Source of the DNA: Propionibacteriaceae bacterium
GTDB lineage: Bacteria > Actinomycetota > Actinomycetes > Propionibacteriales > Propionibacteriaceae
Assembly (NCBI GenBank): GCA_031266665.1
Contig: JAISAO010000056.1
Coordinates: 1 to 33,166, forward strand
Length of the DNA stretch: 33,166 bases
Direction: 5' to 3'
Below are positions 24,137 through 30,344 of this stretch, one piece after another. Under the pieces are notes generated by a model that did no database searches, was not told the origin of the DNA, and saw nothing but the letters and a program-made list of their open reading frames with translations. Within the stretch, counting starts at the first letter, position 1. Each line of letters opens with the position of its first letter. A program made the position numbers and the translations under genes.

Positions 24137-24916
24137 TCAGGCGGCCGGGGTTGGCCGGGCGAGCGCCGCCGTCGCTGGCGGGCCGGACAGCTCGTACAGC
24201 GCCGCCGAGGCCAGCCAGTTGCGCAGCCCCAGCGGGCAACGGGCGCGGCGGCCGGCCGGGTCCAGCGGGATACAGCGCTCGACCTTGAGGCCGAGGCCGG
24301 CGAACAACTCCTCCAGGTCGGCCAGTGAGCCGAAGTGGACGTTGGGCGAGTCGTGCCAGGCGTAGGGCAGGTCCTTCGACACCGGGGCGTGGCCGGCCAG
24401 CAGCCTCAAGCCGTTGCGCCAGTGGGCGAAGTTCGGCATCGAGACGATGCTCCGGGGCGCGATTCGGGCCATCTGGCGCAGCACCTCGGCCGGCCGGCGG
24501 ACGGCCTGGACGGTCTTGGACAAGACCACCACGTCGTAGGCCTGGTCGTCGAAGTTGTTCAGCTCGTGGTCGATGTCCAACTCGATCACAGGCACTCCCC
24601 GGCGGATAGCGGTCAAGACGGACTGGTCGTCTATCTCCACCCCCTGGACGACACAGCCGCGCTCGGCCTGGAGGTGGCGCAGCAGCGAGCCGTGGCCGCA
24701 GCCCAGGTCGAGGACGCGGGCGCCGGGCGGGATCAACGAGCCCAATAGCGCCAGGTCGCGGCGCAGCCGGTCGGTCGGACGGGCGCCGTCGGGGGGGCGC
24801 GACAGGTCCGGGGCCTGGGAACCGTCAGGGGAGAGCCGCCCGTCCGCCGGGCGTGACTCGTCGGGGAGCCGGGCGCCGTCCGGGGCCGGGCCGGCGGCCG
24901 AGGGATCAGCGGTCAT
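24137..24916 (-). CDS. metW: MetW methyltransferase-like protein
   Basis: MetW is a SAM-methyltransferase-fold protein that accompanies MetX in many bacteria and in some is needed for homoserine acylation. The family core is clear: SLIPPGARVLDLGCGHGSLL (SAM motif), EIDDQSVLTAIRRGVPVIELDID, YDVVVLSKTVQAVRRP, SMPNFAHWRNGLRLL and YAWHDSPNVHFGS. The start ATG 24916 overlaps the metX stop as ATGA. It adds an N-terminal Pro/Asp/Gly/Arg-rich segment of about 45 residues with degenerate PDGxRxPD repeats not seen in ordinary MetW; the family core begins near RLRRDLALLG. Total 259 aa against about 200 usual. Confidence 0.9.
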   Translation of the reverse strand: MTADPSAAGPAPDGARLPDESRPADGRLSPDGSQAPDLSRPPDGARPTDRLRRDLALLGSLIPPGARVLDLGCGHGSLLRHLQAERGCVVQGVEIDDQSVLTAIRRGVPVIELDIDHELNNFDDQAYDVVVLSKTVQAVRRPAEVLRQMARIAPRSIVSMPNFAHWRNGLRLLAGHAPVSKDLPYAWHDSPNVHFGSLADLEELFAGLGLKVERCIPLDPAGRRARCPLGLRNWLASAALYELSGPPATAALARPTPAA

Positions 24917-26061
24917 GCCCGTATCACCTCCCAGGCCCGGTCGAGGAAGGCGCCAACGGTGTCTGTGTAGCGCGGGATGGGCAGCAGGAAGGAGTCGTGG
25001 CCCGAGGCCGAGGGCACGCAACGGTAGGTTACGGGCACGCCGGCGCCGTGCAGTCGGGCGACGATGCGCAGCGAGTGGCGGCGGTCGAAACGCCAGTCGG
25101 TGGTGAAGGCGATCACCAGGACGCCGGGGCGGGCGGCGGCGATGGCGGCCGTCGCCTGGGGCCGGGCGAAGGGGTCGAAATAGTCCATGACGCGCGACAG
25201 GTAGAGGTAGCTGAGGGCGTCGAAGCGGTCCGAGAAAACCTCGCCCTGGTGGCGCAGGTAGCTCTCGACGGCGAAGTCGACGCCGAAACCGGCCTGTTGG
25301 CCCACCTGTTGGGCGGCGCGGCCGAACTTGGCCGACAGGGCCTCGCCCGACAGGTAGGTGATGTGGGCCATCATGCGGGCGATGGACAGGCCCGACTCGG
25401 GCGTCAGGCCAGCCTCGGCGTAGTGGCCGTCGTGGAATCCGGGGTCGCGCAGGATGGCCTCGCGGGCCACGGCCGAGAATGCGATGTTCTCCGCCGTCAA
25501 GCGGCTGGAGGCGGCCACGATAACGGCGTTGGCCAAGTCCTCCGGGTGGCTCAGAGACCATTCCAGGACCTGCATCCCGCCCAGCGAGCCGCCCACGGCG
25601 GCCAGCAGGCGGGTCAGGCCGAGGTGGGCCATCAGCCGCCGGTGGACAGCCACGAAGTCGGCCATGTCGAGCAGCGGGAAGTCCAGGCCGTAGGTCCGCC
25701 CGGTGGCCGGGTCGAGGCTGCCGGGGCCGGTCGTCCCCTGGCAGCCGCCCAGCAGATTGGGACAGACGACGAAGAAACGGTCGGTGTCGATGGCCTTGCC
25801 CGGGCCGATCAGGTGGTCCCACCAACCGGGCTTGGCCGCCCCGGGGTGGAAGCCGGCGGCGTGGGCGTTGCCGGTCAGGGCGTGGCAGACCAAGACGGCG
25901 TTGTCCTTGGCCGCGGTCAGCTGGCCGTAGGTCTCGTAGGCCACGTCGACCTGGTCCAGCCGGCCGCCCCGGGCCAGCCGCAGCGGATCGTCCGGCGTGA
26001 ACAGCCTGACCGTCGTCGGGGTGACCAGGCCGACGTGACGGCCGGCGGACTGACCGGGCAT
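24913..26061 (-). CDS. metX: Homoserine O-acyltransferase
   Basis: MetX is an alpha/beta-hydrolase that acylates L-homoserine, the first committed step of methionine synthesis. The nucleophile Ser lies in VGGSLGGMQVLEW, the Asp in IAFTTDWRFD and the His in SASGHDSFLLP; CHALTGNAHA and GGCQGTTGP complete the oxyanion and substrate region. The 382-aa length is normal. Whether acetyl-CoA or succinyl-CoA is used cannot be read safely, and MetW-paired MetX enzymes include both. The ATG has no RBS but a TAGAAT box six bases upstream, so it is probably leaderless. No methionine riboswitch or obvious operator is visible in the 100 bp upstream. Confidence 0.95.
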   Translation of the reverse strand: MPGQSAGRHVGLVTPTTVRLFTPDDPLRLARGGRLDQVDVAYETYGQLTAAKDNAVLVCHALTGNAHAAGFHPGAAKPGWWDHLIGPGKAIDTDRFFVVCPNLLGGCQGTTGPGSLDPATGRTYGLDFPLLDMADFVAVHRRLMAHLGLTRLLAAVGGSLGGMQVLEWSLSHPEDLANAVIVAASSRLTAENIAFSAVAREAILRDPGFHDGHYAEAGLTPESGLSIARMMAHITYLSGEALSAKFGRAAQQVGQQAGFGVDFAVESYLRHQGEVFSDRFDALSYLYLSRVMDYFDPFARPQATAAIAAARPGVLVIAFTTDWRFDRRHSLRIVARLHGAGVPVTYRCVPSASGHDSFLLPIPRYTDTVGAFLDRAWEVIRA

Positions 26062-26067
26062 CCCGGC

Positions 26068-26073
26068 ATTCTA
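26068..26073 (-). promoter_or_regulatory. -10 box for leaderless metX
   Basis: TAGAAT on the minus strand (five of six consensus bases) is followed by GCCGGG and the ATG at 26061. Transcription would start at the ATG. The -35 region is not recognisable. Confidence 0.55.
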
Positions 26074-26119
26074 AGCGTCACATCCGCCGCCGGACGAATC
26101 TGGGACGCGCCCACCGACG

Positions 26120-26155
26120 GGCCTGGGGCCGGCCACGATCAGCCGGCCCCAGGCC
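26120..26155 (-). terminator. Hairpin after the protease gene
   Basis: GGCCTGGGGCCGGC and GCCGGCCCCAGGCC form a perfect 14-bp stem around an 8-nt loop, starting 7 bp beyond the protease stop. There is no T-tract, as is common for hairpin terminators in high-GC actinobacteria. It also separates metX, whose promoter begins at about 26073, from this gene. Confidence 0.7.
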
Positions 26156-26162
26156 ACCGGTC

Positions 26163-27869
26163 TTATGGCAGCGTCGTGGTGGTGACCGGAGAGATGGCCC
26201 AGAGGCTGGACAACATCTGGGAAATCAGATTCTTGATCAGATTCAACAACACCTTGAACAACTCTTGTAGATTGAACTCGAACACCTGCGGGGGGCCGGC
26301 CATAGCTTTGATACTCAGGTTGCCACCTTTGGAGTACAGGTCGGTCCAACTGGTGCCACCGTTGTTAGAGCTGTAGCTCTGCCCCGGCGCGACGTCCACG
26401 TAGGCGACATGTTGGCCCATGGAGCCCTCCATGGACAAGGTGGCGCTCCCCGGAACGGTCGCGGTGATGGTTATGACGACGGCGAAGGTCTCGCCCGGCT
26501 CCAACCGGACGCCGGCCACATCGACCTGGTGGAAGCCGGAGAAATCGATATGGCCCTTGACCGTCTCCCCCTCTCCGACGGCGATGTCCAACCGGGTGCC
26601 GCCCGTCGGCTTGCCGGTCGGCGGATTCTTATAGATGGCGATCTCATAGTCGCGGTTCGGCTGGCCGGCGTAGAACGAGACCGCCCGTATCACCTTGGCC
26701 CCGCCCTCCGGAACCGTGAAAACATTGGCCCCCGTGATCTGCCGGCCGCCATAGCTCACGCTCTTGGTCGACGGCCCGTCGTCGTGGAAGAAATTATAGT
26801 CGATGTTCGACCGGGGGGCCTCGAGGTCGAAATAATAGCTGGGCTCCGTCGTGTAATCATAGTAGGACAGCCAGAAATAACCGCCGTCGCCCCAGCCATC
26901 GCCCCAACTGTTCTGCGCCAGCCAGGCCCCGTCGCCCGGCGGGGTGGTGCTGAAATTGGACGCCGGATAAGAGTCGTCGTAGCCCACCAGGGCGACCGCG
27001 TGGTTGGCCCGATAGGCGCCGTTCCAAGCCGACCCCTTGATATCGGGGTAGTAATAGGCGGCGGTGGCCGGATTGTAGGCGTCCGAGGCCCGGTTACCGG
27101 TCTGCCCCCCGTCGGCGTAATAGCCGACATAGAGGACGCCGTACTGGAGCATGGCCTGCTTGGTGGCGGCGACATTCTCCGGGAGATAGACCCGGTTGCC
27201 GTCCCTAGGCCCGGGGAAGATGTACATGCCCTCCAAACGGTAGGCGGAACTGTTGATCTGGGACAAGGTGTAGCGAGTCGACCCGCTGTCGCGGGGATAG
27301 TCCGCGGCGGTCTGGGCGCCGTACCACTTGGACCAGGCCCCGACCGTCAATAAGGCGTTGCCGCCGTCGCGGGTGAAATCGGCCGCCCGTCCGCTGTACG
27401 AGTGGATGCCGAGCTCGTTGTAAACGGCGTTGTCGAGGTGGAGGGTCGACAACTCCGGCCCGGCTTGGCCGCCGGCCGCCAAACCGGAGGAGGCCGAGGC
27501 GGTGGCGGCGAAGGCCCAGCAGTCGCCGTTGCTGCCCTGGTTACGGACCGCCCCGATGGTGTAGCGCAGATCAAGACTGGTGGGAAGCCTGACATTATGG
27601 TCGAAAGCCTGGCTGTAATCGGTCTCGTTGATGATCTGGTAGTCGATATCCGGGCTTATATACCCAGTCAGCCCAAGCTCATTCTCGTCGGCCCATTCGG
27701 CCGCTTCGACCACTTCGACCGTTTCGGACGGCTCGGACGGCTCGGACGGCTCGGCGACGGCGACCGTCGCGCCGGTCAGATTGGCCGTCAAACCGGTGAT
27801 GACGGCCAAGGCGATGAGCCATCCCCTGAGGCGGCGCCTCCGAAATCCTAGTAACAATCGTTGGGTCAT
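26163..27869 (-). CDS. Secreted papain-like (C1A) protease with lectin-like domain
   Basis: The 568-aa precursor starts with an RRRR-containing signal peptide cleaved about after VAVA (residue 39), followed by an EPSEPSEPSE linker. The papain fold has the Gln111/Cys117 pair in RNQGSNGDCWAFAA, His290 in YRANHAVALVGY and Asn320 in LAQNSWGDGWGDGGYFWLSY. Residues about 380-530 (FYAGQPNRDYEIAIYKNPPTG onward, with VRLEPGETFAVVI) fit the beta-rich lectin-like region seen on secreted C1 peptidases of gut and oral bacteria. The protein ends in an amphipathic helix (FNLQELFKVLLNLIKNLISQ) and a TTTTLP tail; no LPXTG or membrane anchor. ATG 27869 has AAAGGA upstream; the frame's earlier start at 28019 lacks one. 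Substrate unknown. Confidence 0.88.
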   Translation of the reverse strand: MTQRLLLGFRRRRLRGWLIALAVITGLTANLTGATVAVAEPSEPSEPSETVEVVEAAEWADENELGLTGYISPDIDYQIINETDYSQAFDHNVRLPTSLDLRYTIGAVRNQGSNGDCWAFAATASASSGLAAGGQAGPELSTLHLDNAVYNELGIHSYSGRAADFTRDGGNALLTVGAWSKWYGAQTAADYPRDSGSTRYTLSQINSSAYRLEGMYIFPGPRDGNRVYLPENVAATKQAMLQYGVLYVGYYADGGQTGNRASDAYNPATAAYYYPDIKGSAWNGAYRANHAVALVGYDDSYPASNFSTTPPGDGAWLAQNSWGDGWGDGGYFWLSYYDYTTEPSYYFDLEAPRSNIDYNFFHDDGPSTKSVSYGGRQITGANVFTVPEGGAKVIRAVSFYAGQPNRDYEIAIYKNPPTGKPTGGTRLDIAVGEGETVKGHIDFSGFHQVDVAGVRLEPGETFAVVITITATVPGSATLSMEGSMGQHVAYVDVAPGQSYSSNNGGTSWTDLYSKGGNLSIKAMAGPPQVFEFNLQELFKVLLNLIKNLISQMLSSLWAISPVTTTTLP

Positions 27870-27968
27870 CTCGCATCCTTTCTCTCGCTCCGGGGAGAGG
27901 CTGGCGAGCCGGTTCGGTCCGGCTCGCCGGTCGGAACGACCAACCCGGTCAGGTGTCAAATTGTGATT

Positions 27969-27985
27969 GGATCCCTTAGGGATCC
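27969..27985. promoter_or_regulatory. Palindrome upstream of protease
   Basis: GGATCCC-tta-GGGATCC is a perfect 7-bp inverted repeat with a 3-bp centre, 100 bp before the protease ATG. It is a candidate regulator operator, or a hairpin in the 5' leader. Confidence 0.45.
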
Positions 27986-28051
27986 GACCCGTCCGACTGT
28001 CGTGCCCGACGTTGCACACATTAAGAACTAAAGTTGATGAACAAGTGATGG

Positions 28052-28197
28052 TTTAGTGAGGTTGCCTCGAAAGTTGCGCGTTGTCCCGGTGGCCGCCGCG
28101 CGACGGATGATGAACCGGTGAAGGTTTTGTGATGTCGCCCCGAAGGTTGGGCGTCGTCTCGGTGGCCGCCGCGCTACGGATGAGGCTGGATCCGGTC
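28052..28197. repeat. Diverged tandem repeat pair (73-bp offset)
   Basis: Copy A (28052-28124) and copy B (28125-28197) share CGGTGGCCGCCGCGC, then ACGGATGA, and scattered matches such as CGAA(A/G)GTTG. The similarity suggests an old duplication rather than a recent one. Confidence 0.55.
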
Positions 28198-28250
28198 AGC
28201 CTCGCGGCCGCTGCCGATCCGGCCCGAGAGCCGTGGCGGAAGGCTCGGCC

Positions 28251-28355
28251 CGGACCGGAGCGCGGCGGCGGGAGGACACTTCGTGGGGTGAGTCTCGGGG
28301 TCCCCGCGAAGTACCGGACCGGAGCGCGGCGGAGGGAGGACACTTCGTGAGGTGA
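28251..28355. repeat. Two-copy 41-bp direct repeat
   Basis: Copies at 28251-28291 and 28315-28355 (64-bp offset) differ at two positions. Each holds CGGACCGGAGCGCGGCGG and GGACACTTCGTG. The first is followed by an arm that pairs back (ACTTCGTGGGG with CCCCGCGAAGT, 28278-28312). The second carries the -35 of the promoter at 28337. Confidence 0.8.
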
Positions 28356-28365
28356 CCAGTAGACT
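28337..28365 (+). promoter_or_regulatory. Promoter for sORF/membrane-protein pair
   Basis: AGGACA (28337-28342) and TAGACT (28360-28365) are 17 bp apart, matching TTGACA/TAnnnT at 4 of 6 and at the fixed positions. The -35 lies inside the second 41-bp repeat; the first repeat has the same -35 but no -10 downstream. Confidence 0.45.
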
Positions 28366-28399
28366 GAGGCCCAGTTGTCACACCGGAAAGGATTTGGTT

Positions 28400-28522
28400 T
28401 TGCGAGACTTGATGGAAACCCCCCGGCGTCAGCCCCCCGCCCGGACCGTCGGCGCCTCGGGCGCCGTTGCCCCCCGCCCGCCCGCCCGACCCGTCGGCCG
28501 CCGCCCGGGGGCGAGATCGTGA
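28400..28522 (+). CDS. 40-aa Pro/Arg-rich small ORF
   Basis: TTG 28400 follows AAAGGA with seven bases between and opens a 40-codon frame that begins (M)RDLMETPRRQPPARTVG and ends in TGA at 28520-28522. The stop overlaps the GTG start of the next gene (GTGA), a sign of translational coupling. An internal ATG at 28412 is also in frame. The composition, rich in Pro, Arg and Ala, is low-complexity and may be translated mainly to open the downstream start. No family is recognised. Confidence 0.4.
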   Translation: MRDLMETPRRQPPARTVGASGAVAPRPPARPVGRRPGARS

Positions 28523-28962
28523 GGGGCCGGTCGGCCAAGGTGGCCCTACCGGCTGTGGCCGTGGCCGTCGCCCTGGCCCTGTGCGCCGCCCTGGTCTTGG
28601 CCCTGGTCCTGCTGCGCAGCCCCAACCCGGAGCGGCAGAACTGGTATCTGGCCGAGTGGAACGTGGCCTATGAGCTGCCGTCCGACGACCTGATCTCGGT
28701 CTATCTGGACGGCGACTCCTACGGCCTCTATCTGAACAACGGCTCCCCCGGCGCCCAGTTCCAAGGCGCCCTGGCCATCACCGACGACACCATCGCCCTA
28801 GGCCCCCCGACGATCATCGCCGCCGGCGGCGAAGAGTTGGCCCAATTGCGCCAGGTTTTCATCGAGGTCTGGCCCCAGCTCGACCACTGGCAGATCAAGG
28901 GCGGTCGCCTGATCGTGTCCAACGACCAGTTCTGGCTCACCTTCCGCCCCGGGCCGGCTTGA
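28519..28962 (+). CDS. Membrane-anchored protein of unknown function
   Basis: The 147-aa protein begins VRGRSAKVALPAVAVAVALALCAALVLALVLLRS, which gives a short positively charged cytoplasmic start and one membrane segment at about residues 9-31, and continues as a roughly 110-aa extracytoplasmic domain (NPERQNWYLAEWNVAY...YLDGDSYGLYLNN...FWLTFRPG), probably beta-rich. I do not recognise a family. The start GTG 28519 overlaps the sORF stop; the longer frame from TTG 28375 would place a disordered Pro/Arg-rich stretch in front. It is 190 bp upstream of the uptake operon and may be independent. Confidence 0.7.
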   Translation: MRGRSAKVALPAVAVAVALALCAALVLALVLLRSPNPERQNWYLAEWNVAYELPSDDLISVYLDGDSYGLYLNNGSPGAQFQGALAITDDTIALGPPTIIAAGGEELAQLRQVFIEVWPQLDHWQIKGGRLIVSNDQFWLTFRPGPA

Positions 28963-29100
28963 TCCCTGATCGCTTCCCGACCGCCGGACGCCGGTGGATC
29001 TAGACGGTGGAGCGGAGTCGCGACGAGGCGCCCCGGGGGGCGGACGGAGGACTTGGGAATGGGGTATATGCTCCCGTTCTTACATACCGTGTCGATCCCG

Positions 29101-29124
29101 GGGTAGCTTCGCCGCCGAAGCCCC
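29101..29124 (+). promoter_or_regulatory. Stem-loop in leader of the uptake operon
   Basis: GCTTCG-ccgc-CGAAGC with an extra GGG/CCC after a two-base bulge forms a stable hairpin 30 bp before the GTG of the binding-protein gene. Its role may be mRNA stability. I see no DtxR/IdeR-type iron box. Confidence 0.4.
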
Positions 29125-29154
29125 ACGTCACCCGGGGAAAGGGACTGAAGAACT

Positions 29155-30216
29155 GTGAAAATCTCCCACCGCTGGGCCGTCGCCGTCGCCGCCCTGCTGG
29201 CCGCCTCCGGCCTGGCCGCCTGCCAAGTCGATGACAATAACCAGTCGGACTCCGACTCGACCGAGCTGACCGGTTCACTGGTGATCGCCTGCGGCGCCCA
29301 GGAGGACTGGTGCCAGGCCATGACCAAGGCCTTCCAAGACAAGACCGGCGTCCAGACCAGCTTCGTCCGGCTGAGCTCGGGCGAGGCCGTCACCCGGCTG
29401 GAGGCCGCCAAGGGCCAGCCCGAGTTCGACGTCTGGCACGGCGGCCCGGCCGACGGCTACGGCCAGGCCAAGGACAAAGACCTCTTGGAGGCCTACATCT
29501 CCCCCAACGCCGCCGGCATCGACGCCCAGTACAAGGACCCGGACGGCTGGTGGACCGGGGTCTACGTCGGCGCTTTGGGGATGTGCTCCAACACCGAGAT
29601 CCTGGGCGAGCTGGGCCTGGCCCAGCCCCAGACCTGGGACGACCTGCTCGACCCCAAGCTGTCGCAACAGATCATGATGGCCCACCCGGCCACCTCCGGC
29701 ACCGCCTACACCGCGCTGTGGACCCAGACCGTGCTGCGCGGCGGCGAGGACCAGGGCATCGCCTACATGAAGCAGCTCAACGCCAACATCTTGCAGTACT
29801 CCAAGACCGGCTCGGCGCCGGGCGAGGCGGCCGCGAGGGGCGAGGTCGCGGTCGGCATCATCTTCACCCACGACTGCGTCAAGTACCGCGAGGAGGGGGC
29901 CAAGGACTTGGTCGTGACTTATCCCAGCGACGGTTCCGGCTATGAGATCGGCGGCGTCGCCCTGGTGGCGGACTCGCGCAACAAGACCGCCGCCCAGGCC
30001 TACATCGACTGGGCCCTGACGGCCGAGGCCCAAGACATCGGCCCGACCGTGGGCTCCTTCCAGGTCCTGACCGCCCCGGGGGCGGTGACCGACGAGCGGA
30101 TGGCCAACCTGGCCGACATCAACTTGATCGAGTACGACTTCGCCGCCGCCGCCGCCGCCAAGTCCGGTCTGTTGGAGCGCTTCCAGAACGAGGTCGCCTC
30201 CGCCCCGGCCGAATAG
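29155..30216 (+). CDS. AfuA/FbpA-type substrate-binding lipoprotein
   Basis: A 353-aa lipoprotein with lipobox LAAC (Cys23) after a signal peptide with a basic start; it captures solute outside the membrane and hands it to the permease. VIACGAQEDWCQAMTKAFQDKTG, the long DVWHGGPADGYGQAKDKDLLEAY...NAAGI region, GWWTGVYVGALGMCSN, WDDLLDPKL, MMAHPATSGTAYTAL and GSGYEIGGVALVADS match the SBP_bac_6/ferric-type binding proteins. Iron(III) or a phosphonate/other anion are possible; Tyr metal ligands cannot be read with certainty. Start GTG 29155 has AAAGGGA ten bases upstream. It heads the operon with permease and ATPase. Confidence 0.88.
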   Translation: MKISHRWAVAVAALLAASGLAACQVDDNNQSDSDSTELTGSLVIACGAQEDWCQAMTKAFQDKTGVQTSFVRLSSGEAVTRLEAAKGQPEFDVWHGGPADGYGQAKDKDLLEAYISPNAAGIDAQYKDPDGWWTGVYVGALGMCSNTEILGELGLAQPQTWDDLLDPKLSQQIMMAHPATSGTAYTALWTQTVLRGGEDQGIAYMKQLNANILQYSKTGSAPGEAAARGEVAVGIIFTHDCVKYREEGAKDLVVTYPSDGSGYEIGGVALVADSRNKTAAQAYIDWALTAEAQDIGPTVGSFQVLTAPGAVTDERMANLADINLIEYDFAAAAAAKSGLLERFQNEVASAPAE

Positions 30217-30223
30217 CCAACGC

Positions 30224-30304
30224 CCTAGTCGGGGCTTGGGCCCAATAGTCCAAAGCCCCGACTAGGCACAACGCCTCCGGCCGGCCCCAGCGTCGGCCGG
30301 AGGC
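30224..30304 (+). terminator. Two back-to-back intercistronic stem-loops
   Basis: CCTAGTCGGGGCTT/AAGCCCCGACTAGG (30224-30266, 14-bp stem) is followed at once by GCCTCCGGCCG/CGGCCGGAGGC (30273-30304, 11-bp stem). Neither has a T-tract. Between a binding-protein gene and its permease such structures typically allow partial termination or protect the upstream message, giving excess binding protein. Confidence 0.75.
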
Positions 30305-30344
30305 CTCCCAGCCCCGACCGCCCGGGTCCGTCCGAAAGGTCATC

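Larger units (their letters stand above)
27870..28399. other. Repeat-rich divergent control region
   Basis: No gene is supported in this 530-bp divergent region between the minus-strand protease and the plus-strand sORF/membrane-protein pair. It holds the 27969-27985 palindrome, an AT-rich stretch (28015-28070) likely to contain the protease promoter, two diverged 73-bp-offset repeats, two 41-bp repeats, and hairpins at 28182-28203 and 28278-28312. A long minus-strand reading frame across it is Arg/Pro-rich and lacks a family. Confidence 0.6.

Noticed and set aside
24137..25825. A 562-codon reading frame spanning metW and part of metX
   Set aside because: Only the last 259 codons (from ATG 24916) resemble MetW; the preceding part is metX read in the wrong frame, so this is not a fusion protein.
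28053..28625. A 190-codon minus-strand frame across the repeat-rich region
   Set aside because: It is Arg/Pro/Ala-rich, translates the direct repeats and conflicts with the plus-strand promoter and sORF; no family is recognised.
29041..29154. An iron-responsive DtxR/IdeR box before the uptake operon
   Set aside because: No 19-bp TTAGGTTAG-type palindrome is visible, so iron control is not supported by the sequence.
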